A stretch of 5,879 nt of DNA from Ferrovaceae bacterium (GTDB taxonomy: Bacteria > Pseudomonadota > Gammaproteobacteria > Burkholderiales > Ferrovaceae). The translations under genes and the position numbers were made by a program. Location of the stretch: positions 1 to 5,879 of the forward strand of contig DAIDTL010000076.1 in the NCBI GenBank assembly GCA_027457225.1. The letters are read 5' to 3'. Within the stretch, counting starts at the first letter, position 1. The number at the start of each line of letters is the position of its first letter. Below are positions 1 through 5,879 of the stretch, in pieces. The notes beneath the pieces are model-generated. The model saw nothing but the letters and a program-made list of their open reading frames with translations, ran no database searches and was not told where the DNA came from.

Positions 1-391
1 GATGTTCATGGTGACCTGGTTTGCCGGGCTGTTCTATCTCCCCCGCCTGTTTGTCTACCACGCCCTGGCCTCTCAGGACGCGCAAGGGTGCGAACGTTTC
101 AAGGTGATGGAACGCAAACTGTTCTGGGGCATCATGACTCCCGGAGGAATCCTGACCGTGGCTTCCGGTCTCACCATGGCCTTTGTTTTTGGGGATCAGG
201 GCGGCTGGCTCAACCCCAAAATGGCACTGGTCCTGTTGCTGGTGCTCTACCATGTCTGGTGCGGCCTGCTGTTGCGGGATTTTGCGCGAGATCGCAATGC
301 CCACAGCCCGCTCTGGTATCGCTGGTTCAATGAGGCTCCCGTGTTGATCCTGGTTCCCGTAGTTATCCTGGCCGTAGTGAAACCCTTCTGA
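1..391 (+). CDS. hemJ: HemJ-type protoporphyrinogen IX oxidase (CopD/UPF0093 family), 5' partial
   Basis: The last 129 codons of an integral membrane protein are visible. By family knowledge HemJ oxidises protoporphyrinogen IX to protoporphyrin IX, the penultimate step of haem synthesis, in the inner membrane. The family signature VTWFAGLFYLPRLFVYH lies at visible residues 4-20. A second conserved stretch has Lys73 (NPKMAL) and His84 (LYHVWCG), and the C-terminal NEAPVLILVPVVILAVVKPF is also typical. Four hydrophobic segments are visible, at about 1-17, 43-63, 74-92 and 111-128. Known members are about 140 residues and begin roughly 10-13 residues before the signature, so the ATG at base 2 is probably internal and the true start lies left of the window. 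The rlmL-like gene follows after 5 bp, which suggests cotranscription. Family assignment is firm. The enzymatic role rests on characterised relatives. Confidence 0.9.
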   Translation, partial: MFMVTWFAGLFYLPRLFVYHALASQDAQGCERFKVMERKLFWGIMTPGGILTVASGLTMAFVFGDQGGWLNPKMALVLLLVLYHVWCGLLLRDFARDRNAHSPLWYRWFNEAPVLILVPVVILAVVKPF

Positions 392-396
392 AAATC

Positions 397-1545
397 ATGC
401 CGCTTCATCATTTCTTTGCTCCCTGCCCCCGTGGCCTGGAAACCGTGCTGGCCGATGAATTGGTGGCCCTGGGTGGCCAGTCCGTGCAGGCATCCGATGC
501 GGGCGCGACCTTTCAGGGAGATTTTGGCCTGGCCATGCGCGTCAATCTGGAAAGCCGCATCGCCAGCCGCGTCCTGTGGCAGCTGGCCGCCGGACCCTAT
601 ACAGGCGAACAACAAGTGATTGAAGCCGCGTACCGCTTGCCATGGTCAGACTGGATCACCGTGGAACAGACCCTGATGGTTGATACCAATGCGCATCGCT
701 GCCCGCTCAGAAGCCTGGACTTCGTCACCCTGCGCATCAAGGATGCCGTGTGCGATCACTTTATGGAGCGCTGCAACCGCCGCCCCTTCGTGAATACCCG
801 CCAACCTGACGTTCGAATCCACGCCTTCCTCAACCAGGACACGTATTTTCTGTATCTCGATACCTCAGGTGATGCGCTGTTCAAACGGGGATCACGCCTG
901 GAATCCGGGGAAGCTCCGCTCAAAAAAAACCTGGCTGCCGGTATCCTGCAGCTGGCAGGCTGGCAACCTGGCATTCCGTTACTCGACCCTTTTTGCGGCG
1001 CCGGAACTTTTCTGGTGGAAGCTGCCGAACGTGCGCTTGAGCGCGCTCCGGGACTGGGACGCGCTTTTGGTTTCGAGCGTCTTGCAGGTTGGGATCTGGC
1101 CGAATGGGAGCGCATTAAGGCCGCGGCTCAGGCACGGGCCCAGGTTGCCCGCCCCATGCCCATCTGGGGGCACGACCTCAAAGGTGATGCACTCGAAGCG
1201 GCCCGGGCCAACCTTGCAGCGGCAAACCTGCTGGAATGCGTTCAACTGAAACAAGTCAATATGCTGGAGTCCACGCCTCCCGCCCCTTCCGGATTACTGG
1301 TGACCAATCCCCCCTATGGCGTGCGCATGGGAGAACAGGCCGAACTGGCCCTGCTCTATCCAAAACTGGGGGACGTCCTCAAGCAACGCTATGCGGGTTG
1401 GACGGCCGGTTTTTTTACTGCGGACATGCGCCTGCCAAAATTGATTCGACTCACAACGTCGCGCCGGATTCCCCTCTTCAATGGCGCCCTGGAATGCCGC
1501 CTGTTTCTAATTAAAGTGGTGGCCGGCTCAAATCGCAAGCCCTGA
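397..1545 (+). CDS. rlmL: THUMP-domain class I SAM-dependent 23S rRNA (guanine-N2) methyltransferase, RlmL-like
   Basis: A 382-residue cytosolic RNA methyltransferase. By family it makes N2-methylguanine in 23S rRNA, at position 2445 in E. coli. The N-terminal part, about residues 1-155, matches the ferredoxin-like plus THUMP RNA-binding region and opens with the characteristic FFAPCPRGLE. The catalytic Rossmann domain follows, with the SAM-binding motif I DPFCGAGTF from Asp197 and the catalytic NPPYG at residues 304-308, the typical N-methyltransferase (N/D)PPY motif. E. coli RlmKL is a fusion of about 700 residues with a second methyltransferase half (RlmK). This gene holds only the RlmL half, as in many other proteobacteria, and ends normally in a hydrophobic strand (LFLIKVV), so it is not truncated. 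The start is ATG 5 bp after hemJ with no clear Shine-Dalgarno sequence, so translation may be coupled to hemJ. The exact target base is inferred from homology. Confidence 0.88.
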   Translation: MPLHHFFAPCPRGLETVLADELVALGGQSVQASDAGATFQGDFGLAMRVNLESRIASRVLWQLAAGPYTGEQQVIEAAYRLPWSDWITVEQTLMVDTNAHRCPLRSLDFVTLRIKDAVCDHFMERCNRRPFVNTRQPDVRIHAFLNQDTYFLYLDTSGDALFKRGSRLESGEAPLKKNLAAGILQLAGWQPGIPLLDPFCGAGTFLVEAAERALERAPGLGRAFGFERLAGWDLAEWERIKAAAQARAQVARPMPIWGHDLKGDALEAARANLAAANLLECVQLKQVNMLESTPPAPSGLLVTNPPYGVRMGEQAELALLYPKLGDVLKQRYAGWTAGFFTADMRLPKLIRLTTSRRIPLFNGALECRLFLIKVVAGSNRKP

Positions 1546-1565
1546 TGTCGCTACGATTCTCGTTG

Positions 1566-1599
1566 CTGTAACATGAGCGTCATATTTCGTGGGTATAAG
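1566..1599 (+). promoter_or_regulatory. Candidate Pho box and -10 element of the phoB promoter
   Basis: CTGTAACATGAGCGTCAT at 1566-1583 resembles the PhoB box, two 7-base CTGTCAT repeats separated by 4 bases. Each repeat matches the consensus at 5 of 7 positions (CTGTAAC and GCGTCAT). After exactly 10 bases comes TATAAG at 1594-1599, which matches TATAAT at 5 of 6. This box to -10 spacing is the same as in the E. coli phoA promoter. No usable sigma70 -35 hexamer sits 16-18 bases upstream of the -10, as expected for a PhoB-activated promoter. Transcription would start near 1605-1607. This supports autoregulation of the phoBR operon. The call rests on one site read by eye. Confidence 0.6.
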
Positions 1600-1641
1600 C
1601 AGATGCATGGAAACGCCATGTCATTTGCCCGCGCTTAACAC

Positions 1642-1646
1642 GGAGG
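1642..1646 (+). promoter_or_regulatory. Strong ribosome binding site of phoB, deciding a TTG start
   Basis: GGAGG lies 5 bases before the TTG codon at 1652. It is the strongest Shine-Dalgarno match seen before any gene in the window. The upstream in-frame candidates, GTG 1589 and ATG 1607, have no such site. Confidence 0.75.
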
Positions 1647-1651
1647 TTCAT

Positions 1652-2341
1652 TTGGGAGCCAGCATACTGGTCGTCGAGGATGAGACGGCCATTCAGGAAC
1701 TGATCGCCCTCAATCTTAATCAGGCCGGTCACGATACCTTACTGGCCTCAGATGCCCATGAAGCCCTGGAGCGGGTGCGCGATTTCCTGCCTGACCTGGT
1801 GCTGGTGGATTGGATGCTGCCCAGAATGAGCGGAATTGATTTGGTACGCCGCCTGCGCGGCAATGACCGCACCCGAAACATCCCCATCATCATGCTGACG
1901 GCTCGTGCGGATGAAGCCGACAAATTGCTGGGCCTGGAGTCGGGGGCCGATGATTACATCACCAAACCCTTTTCGATCCGGGAGCTCAACGCCCGGATCA
2001 AGGCTGTTTTGCGTCGACGGGCGCCCCAGATGACGGAAGATCTGGCCCAATTCAAAGGGATCACTCTGGACCCCGGGCTTCATCGTGTCAGCGCGCTGGG
2101 CACCGAAATTGATCTCGGCCCGACTGAATTCAAACTGCTTCATTTTTTCATGACCCATCCTGAACGCGTTTATTCCCGCACCCAGATCCTCGATCATGTG
2201 TGGGGTGATCACGTCTTCATCGAAGAACGCACCGTAGATGTTCACATCCGGCGATTGCGCGCGGCACTGGAACCCAGTGGCACTGACCAGTTGTTGCAAA
2301 CCGTGCGCGGCTCGGGCTACCGGCTGACTGCCCTCCCCTGA
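1652..2341 (+). CDS. phoB: Phosphate regulon response regulator PhoB (OmpR/PhoB family)
   Basis: Cytosolic transcription factor that is phosphorylated by PhoR under phosphate starvation and then activates Pho-box promoters. The receiver domain covers about residues 1-122, with acidic pocket Glu9-Asp10, phosphoacceptor Asp53 (VDWMLP), switch Thr83 (MLTAR) and Lys105 (TKPF). The winged-helix DNA-binding domain covers about 130-228, with recognition helix EERTVDVHIRRLRAAL and the C-terminal GSGYRL wing. The frame is open from a GTG at 1589, which would add 21 residues. I chose TTG 1652 because GGAGG stands 5 bases before it, the protein then begins MGASILVVEDE like other PhoB proteins, the length is 229 residues as in E. 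coli PhoB, and GTG 1589 lies upstream of the predicted transcription start. phoR follows 46 bp later. PhoB rather than another OmpR-family member is supported by the DETAIQELI start, the adjacent phoR and the upstream Pho box. Confidence 0.93.
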   Translation: MGASILVVEDETAIQELIALNLNQAGHDTLLASDAHEALERVRDFLPDLVLVDWMLPRMSGIDLVRRLRGNDRTRNIPIIMLTARADEADKLLGLESGADDYITKPFSIRELNARIKAVLRRRAPQMTEDLAQFKGITLDPGLHRVSALGTEIDLGPTEFKLLHFFMTHPERVYSRTQILDHVWGDHVFIEERTVDVHIRRLRAALEPSGTDQLLQTVRGSGYRLTALP

Positions 2342-2360
2342 TTTCTCCAGGTCTGGTAAC

Positions 2361-2384
2361 CTCAAGGACTATGAGCCCCTTGAG
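2361..2384 (+). other. Inverted repeat (possible hairpin) just before phoR
   Basis: CTCAAGG at 2361-2367 and CCTTGAG at 2378-2384 form a perfect 7-bp inverted repeat with a 10-base loop, ending 3 bases before the phoR ATG. No T-run follows, so it is not a typical terminator. It covers the likely ribosome-landing region of phoR, so it could lower or couple phoR translation relative to phoB. The role is inferred. Only the repeat itself is seen. Confidence 0.4.
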
Positions 2385-2387
2385 ACC

Positions 2388-3686
2388 ATGAGACATTTCC
2401 TCAAATACACCTTGAGCGCCCTGTTGGTTATCCTGACCTTCAGCACCCTGGTCAGTCTGGCGTTCAGCTGGGTCTGGGGACTTGCGCTGATAACCCTGTT
2501 CATGACCGCTGTGGCGGCACGTGACACCTGGCACATGTTGACGCTCAAACGCTGGCTGCAGCAGCACCAGACGGGTTCCGGATACCAACCCGGCGGCACC
2601 TGGAGCCAGGTATTTAGCCAGCTTTACCGCCTGGAAAAACATGGCGAACAGACCCAGCAGAAACTGCGCGAAGCGCTGGAACGGTTCCAGCATGCCGGCG
2701 CTGCCCTGCCCAGCGGGGTCGTCGTCATTGACACCGCAGACCGTATCCGCTGGTGTAACCCCAGCGCCGAAAAACACCTGTGCATCCAACTCAACCAGGA
2801 TCGCGGCCAAAGCCTGACCTATCTGATCAGACAACCCGAGTTTGGCGCCTATCTCAAGGCGCCTCCCTCAGAGCTGCCTCTCCTGCTGCGCCGTGTGCGG
2901 GGCAACGACCTGTCCCTTTCCATCCAGGTCGTGCCCTACAGCGCTGAAGAACGCATGCTGGTCAGCCATGACATCACTCAAGTGGAACGGGACGAACTCG
3001 TGCGCCAGGACTTCGTGGCCAACGTATCCCATGAATTACGGACACCATTGACCGTCGTGGGGGGCTTTATCGAAACACTTCTGGAAGGGAAACCCCTCGA
3101 TGGGGACACGCAACGCCGGGTGCTGTCGACGATGCAGGCCCAAACCCAGCGCATGCAACGTCTGGTGGAAGAACTGCTGACCCTGTCCCGCCTGGAAAGC
3201 CAGCTGTACTCCACTCCCGATGATCTGGTCCAGGTGAACGTCCTGATGCAGCAACTGGTTCAGATGGGTCGCCAACTCAGCCAGGGACAGCATGATGTGC
3301 AGTCGGTATTCACAGGCGTCGACAGTGTCCTGGGATCCGAATCAGAACTGCTCAGCGCCTTTGGCAACCTGGTCACCAATGCAGTGCGTTACACGCCCCC
3401 GGGAGGGCAAATTCACCTCAACTGGCGACGCGAACGGGGCGACGGTATTTTTTCCGTGCAGGATTCCGGCATTGGCATTCCACCCGAACATTTGCCGCGA
3501 CTGACCGAGCGTTTCTACCGGGTGGATCGGGCCCGCTCCCGGGAAACCGGGGGGACGGGCCTGGGCCTTGCCATTGTCAAACAGATCGCGATACACCATG
3601 ATTCCAAGCTGGAAATCTGCAGCGAACCCGGAAAAGGCAGCACTTTTTCCTTCAGAATTCCTGCTCACCGAATCGTTCCAGAATGA
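2388..3686 (+). CDS. phoR: Phosphate regulon sensor histidine kinase PhoR
   Basis: Inner-membrane histidine kinase/phosphatase that phosphorylates PhoB when phosphate is scarce. At 432 residues it is almost the size of E. coli PhoR (431). Two closely spaced hydrophobic segments at about residues 7-27 and 29-44 form a membrane hairpin with almost no periplasmic loop, as in PhoR. A charged linker follows, then a PAS domain at about 97-200 (SGVVVIDTADRIRWCNPSAE). The HisKA dimerisation helix has phosphoacceptor His215 in FVANVSHELRTPL. The ATPase domain has N box Asn331 (NLVTNAVRYTPPGG), G1 box DSGIGIP from Asp359, an F box (ERFYRVD) and G2 box GGTGLGLAI from Gly388. All catalytic motifs are intact. 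The ATG at 2388 has only a weak ribosome site and sits just after a 7-bp hairpin, so its translation may depend on phoB or on a tiny upstream frame. The stop overlaps the ATG that opens the ptsH frame. Confidence 0.94.
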   Translation: MRHFLKYTLSALLVILTFSTLVSLAFSWVWGLALITLFMTAVAARDTWHMLTLKRWLQQHQTGSGYQPGGTWSQVFSQLYRLEKHGEQTQQKLREALERFQHAGAALPSGVVVIDTADRIRWCNPSAEKHLCIQLNQDRGQSLTYLIRQPEFGAYLKAPPSELPLLLRRVRGNDLSLSIQVVPYSAEERMLVSHDITQVERDELVRQDFVANVSHELRTPLTVVGGFIETLLEGKPLDGDTQRRVLSTMQAQTQRMQRLVEELLTLSRLESQLYSTPDDLVQVNVLMQQLVQMGRQLSQGQHDVQSVFTGVDSVLGSESELLSAFGNLVTNAVRYTPPGGQIHLNWRRERGDGIFSVQDSGIGIPPEHLPRLTERFYRVDRARSRETGGTGLGLAIVKQIAIHHDSKLEICSEPGKGSTFSFRIPAHRIVPE

Positions 3687-3712
3687 TCACCAATACACGA
3701 CACCCCCTGCAC

Positions 3713-3982
3713 ATGCCAACACGCGACATTGAAATCATCAATAAACTGGGGCTGCATGCCCGCGCTTCAGCCAAACTCACCCAGATGGCCTCGTCTTTTC
3801 CCTGCGATGTCACGCTGGCACGCAACGGACGGAGCGTCAATGCCAAAAGCATCATGGGGGTCATGATGTTAGCCGCAACACGCGGCAGCATCGTCACCCT
3901 CGAAACCCACGGGCCCGAAGCCGATGCCGCCCTGGACGCCCTGGTCACGCTCATCACCAACCGTTTCGACGAGGCCGAATAG
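3713..3982 (+). CDS. ptsH: Phosphocarrier protein HPr
   Basis: Small cytosolic carrier that accepts phosphate from enzyme I on a histidine and passes it to EIIA domains. The 89-residue product from ATG 3713 begins MPTRDIEIINKLGLHARAS and places the active histidine at His15 (GLHARAS), the standard HPr position. Ser46 lies in NAKSIMGVMML, matching the regulatory site that HPr kinase/phosphorylase modifies in Firmicutes and many proteobacteria. The frame is also open from ATG 3683, which overlaps the phoR stop as ATGA and would add 10 non-conserved residues (MITNTRHPLH). Neither start has a good Shine-Dalgarno sequence. Overlap favours 3683 through translational coupling, while family length and His15 numbering favour 3713, which I prefer modestly. 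ptsI follows after 2 bp. No EIIA gene precedes it here, although in many betaproteobacteria a mannose-type EIIA gene does. Confidence 0.92.
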   Translation: MPTRDIEIINKLGLHARASAKLTQMASSFPCDVTLARNGRSVNAKSIMGVMMLAATRGSIVTLETHGPEADAALDALVTLITNRFDEAE

Positions 3983-3984
3983 AC

Positions 3985-5721
3985 ATGAGTTTTTCGATGC
4001 ATGGCATTGCCGTTGCCCAGGGGATCGCCATCGGCCATGCGCATCTGTTTCTTCAAACCTCCCTGGAGGTGACGCACTATTCCGTCCCTCCAGAACGCCT
4101 GGAGTCTGAAATCCAGCGTTTCGACAACGCCATCACCACGGTTCGTGACGAATTGCGCGAACTGGAGCGCCATGTTCCCGCAGGAACCCCTCCCGAATTT
4201 GCGGCTTTCCTGCAATTGCATCTGATGATCCTGAATGACGACACCCTGTCCGGGATTCCACGCTCGCTCATACAGCAGCAGGGCTGCAATGCGGAATGGG
4301 CGCTCAAACAACAGATGGATTCGTTGATCGAGCAGTTTGAGCAAATCGAGGACAGCTATTTGCGTGAGCGCAAGGAAGATGTCACGCAAGTCGTGGAACG
4401 CGTGTTGAAGGCACTGACAGGACAGCCGGCTACCGTGGCGCCAGAACACAAGGCGGATATGGACAGCATCCTGGTGGCCCACGATCTCAGCCCGGCCGAC
4501 ATGATGTTGTTCAAGCAGCGGGCGTTCCATGCTTTCATCACTGACATGGGTGGCGCCACTTCACATACGGCCATCCTGGCGCGCAGCCTCGGCATTCCAT
4601 CCATAGTGGCACTGCACCATGCCTGGGCCATGATTCGCGAAGGCGAGCCCATCATTGTGGACGGCATGGCGGGGGTCGTCATCGTCAACCCCGATCCGCT
4701 GGTCCTTGCAGAGTACCGGCTACGCCAGGAGCAATGGCATCTCGAACGCCAGAAGCTCAAGCGCCTGCGCACGACCCGGGCGACAACGCTGGACGGCACC
4801 GATATCGAACTGTGGGCCAACATCGAATTGCCCGGTGACGTAGATGCCGTGAAGAAGAGCGGTGCGACCGGTATCGGGCTGTATCGCAGTGAATTCCTGT
4901 TCATGAATCGTACAGGCCTGCCCGGCGAGGAGGAACAATTCAATGCATACCGCCGGGTGGCTGAGGCCTTGCGGGGGCATGTCGTCACGATCCGTACCCT
5001 GGATATTGGCTCGGACAAACCCATCGAGCAGGCGCCCAAGGCGCAAACCCTCAATCCTGCGCTGGGGCTGCGCGCCATTCGCTACTGCCTGTCGGAACCT
5101 CGCCTGTTCAAGACCCAATTGCGGGCGATTCTGCGCGCATCCCACTTTGGCAATGTGCACCTGCTACTGCCCATGCTCTCCAATGGGACCGAGCTCAGCC
5201 AGACATTGACCCTACTGGAACAAGCCAAGGTTGAATTGCGCGCGGAGGGGATTCCATTCAAGGAGGACATTCCGGTGGGCGGGATGATCGAGGTTCCCGC
5301 TGCAGCGTTGGCGCTTCCCGTATTTATTGGAAAACTGGACTTCCTGTCCATCGGCACCAATGACCTGATTCAGTACACCCTTGCAATTGACCGCGCGGAC
5401 GACAGTGTGGCGCACCTCTACAATCCAACGCATCCCGCCGTGCTTTATCTCGTCGCCCACACCATCCGCACGGCCCAGAAATCCGGAATTCCCGTCGCCG
5501 TCTGTGGAGAAATGGCTGGCAACGCCGAGTTGACGCGCCTGCTGCTCGGGTTTGGACTTCGCAACTTTTCCATGCATCCGGCGCACCTGCCGGAGATCAA
5601 GCAAATCATCCTCAAGACCAGCCTGCCGGATCTGCAACTCCTGACCCGCAAAATCCTCAATACCTACGATTCCGAACGGCTGGACGAATTGATCGCACGA
5701 CTCAACCAGCAGCCCTGCTGA
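3985..5721 (+). CDS. ptsI: PEP-protein phosphotransferase, PTS enzyme I
   Basis: Cytosolic enzyme that takes phosphate from phosphoenolpyruvate and gives it to HPr, the first step of the phosphotransferase relay. At 578 residues it matches the usual length (575 in E. coli). The N-terminal HPr-binding helical region and phosphohistidine domain cover about 1-225, with active-site His194 in GGATSHTAILARSLGIPSIV. The PEP-binding TIM barrel covers about 255-575, with Arg301 (GLYRSEFLFM), Arg337 (RTLDIGSDK), GGMIEVPAA, the signature DFLSIGTNDLIQYTLAIDR, and catalytic Cys507 in VCGEMAGN. There is no GAF domain, so this is PtsI rather than the nitrogen-type PtsP, and there is no fused HPr or EIIA. 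The start is ATG 3985, 2 bp after ptsH, with GAGG 10 bases upstream inside the ptsH end. ATG 3997 is a less likely alternative. It is probably cotranscribed with ptsH and possibly with phoBR. Confidence 0.96.
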   Translation: MSFSMHGIAVAQGIAIGHAHLFLQTSLEVTHYSVPPERLESEIQRFDNAITTVRDELRELERHVPAGTPPEFAAFLQLHLMILNDDTLSGIPRSLIQQQGCNAEWALKQQMDSLIEQFEQIEDSYLRERKEDVTQVVERVLKALTGQPATVAPEHKADMDSILVAHDLSPADMMLFKQRAFHAFITDMGGATSHTAILARSLGIPSIVALHHAWAMIREGEPIIVDGMAGVVIVNPDPLVLAEYRLRQEQWHLERQKLKRLRTTRATTLDGTDIELWANIELPGDVDAVKKSGATGIGLYRSEFLFMNRTGLPGEEEQFNAYRRVAEALRGHVVTIRTLDIGSDKPIEQAPKAQTLNPALGLRAIRYCLSEPRLFKTQLRAILRASHFGNVHLLLPMLSNGTELSQTLTLLEQAKVELRAEGIPFKEDIPVGGMIEVPAAALALPVFIGKLDFLSIGTNDLIQYTLAIDRADDSVAHLYNPTHPAVLYLVAHTIRTAQKSGIPVAVCGEMAGNAELTRLLLGFGLRNFSMHPAHLPEIKQIILKTSLPDLQLLTRKILNTYDSERLDELIARLNQQPC

Positions 5722-5728
5722 ATCCCGC

Positions 5729-5879
5729 TCACGGCAATACTGCTTCGCCGTACTGAGTCCGGTAGGCTGCAATTTGATCCCGCTGAACCGCCAACGTCGG
5801 ATCGCCTTCCAGATAGTCCATCAGATGATCAAGGGTGGCTATGCTGAAAACCGGAATTCCAAACTGTGCGGTCACTTCC
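5729..5879 (-). CDS. pyrE: Orotate phosphoribosyltransferase PyrE, C-terminal part (5' cut by window edge)
   Basis: Reading the minus strand from the right edge gives 49 codons ending in TGA (5731-5729). The peptide contains FGIPVFSIATLDHLMDYL followed by an amphipathic tail with AAYRTQYG. This matches the C-terminal end of bacterial PyrE, where GIPV.SI.TLDDL..YL and a final AYR..YG are typical. PyrE converts orotate and PRPP to orotidine 5'-monophosphate in de novo pyrimidine synthesis, as a cytosolic dimer. The catalytic lysines and PRPP-binding motif lie outside the window. The gene converges on ptsI with only 7 bp between the two stop codons. Identification rests on this short but characteristic tail. 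Confidence 0.82.
   Translation of the reverse strand, partial: EVTAQFGIPVFSIATLDHLMDYLEGDPTLAVQRDQIAAYRTQYGEAVLP

Noticed and set aside
1546..1565. Possible terminator of the hemJ-rlmL unit
   Set aside because: No hairpin with a T-run is visible between the rlmL stop and the Pho box.
1748..2365. Antisense open frame of 205 codons opposite phoB (and a similar one at 2217-2834 opposite phoB/phoR)
   Set aside because: Both are shadows of clear two-component genes. Their low-complexity translations resemble no known family.
3652..4530. Long antisense open frame of 292 codons across phoR, ptsH and ptsI
   Set aside because: It lies opposite three genes with intact family motifs, shows no recognisable domain, and such antisense frames are common in GC-rich coding DNA.
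4356..5078. Ser/Arg-rich antisense frame of 240 codons opposite ptsI
   Set aside because: The Ser/Arg-rich composition is what reverse reading of GC-rich codons yields. There is no ribosome site or domain.
5707..5720. CAGCA/TGCTG inverted repeat at the end of ptsI, considered as a terminator
   Set aside because: The stem is only 5 bp, lies within the last codons of ptsI and has no T-run on either strand.
5731..5751. ACGGC/GCCGT inverted repeat just past ptsI
   Set aside because: It is short with an 11-base loop, lies inside the pyrE coding end, and no T-run follows, so it is most likely chance.

Overview
This 5.9-kb window holds an ordinary, densely coded stretch of a proteobacterial chromosome at moderately high GC. 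The protein flavour is betaproteobacterial: an HPr with the NAKSIMGVMML context, a betaproteobacterial-looking enzyme I, and a short stand-alone RlmL. The genus cannot be fixed by eye. I see no mobile element, CRISPR array, tRNA or rRNA.

Layout, left to right. (1) The 3' part of hemJ (CopD/UPF0093-type protoporphyrinogen oxidase), cut by the left edge, followed after 5 bp by a complete THUMP-domain 23S rRNA guanine-N2 methyltransferase (rlmL-like). (2) A 106-bp gap carrying a good candidate Pho box and -10 element. (3) phoB and phoR, the phosphate-starvation response regulator and sensor kinase. (4) ptsH (HPr) and ptsI (enzyme I), the general phosphotransferase proteins. An ATGA overlap links phoR to the open frame of ptsH, and ptsH and ptsI are 2 bp apart. 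(5) The 3' end of a convergent minus-strand pyrE (orotate phosphoribosyltransferase), cut by the right edge and only 7 bp from the ptsI stop.

How they work together. PhoR and PhoB sense and respond to phosphate limitation, and the Pho box suggests that PhoB activates its own operon. HPr and enzyme I form the PEP-driven start of a phosphorelay. HPr keeps both the catalytic His15 and the regulatory Ser46. No sugar permease or EIIA gene is present in the window. The main point of interest is that phoBR and ptsHI look like one transcription unit, which would put PTS phosphorelay proteins under phosphate control. All complete genes appear intact. I did not find a clearly new biological system here.
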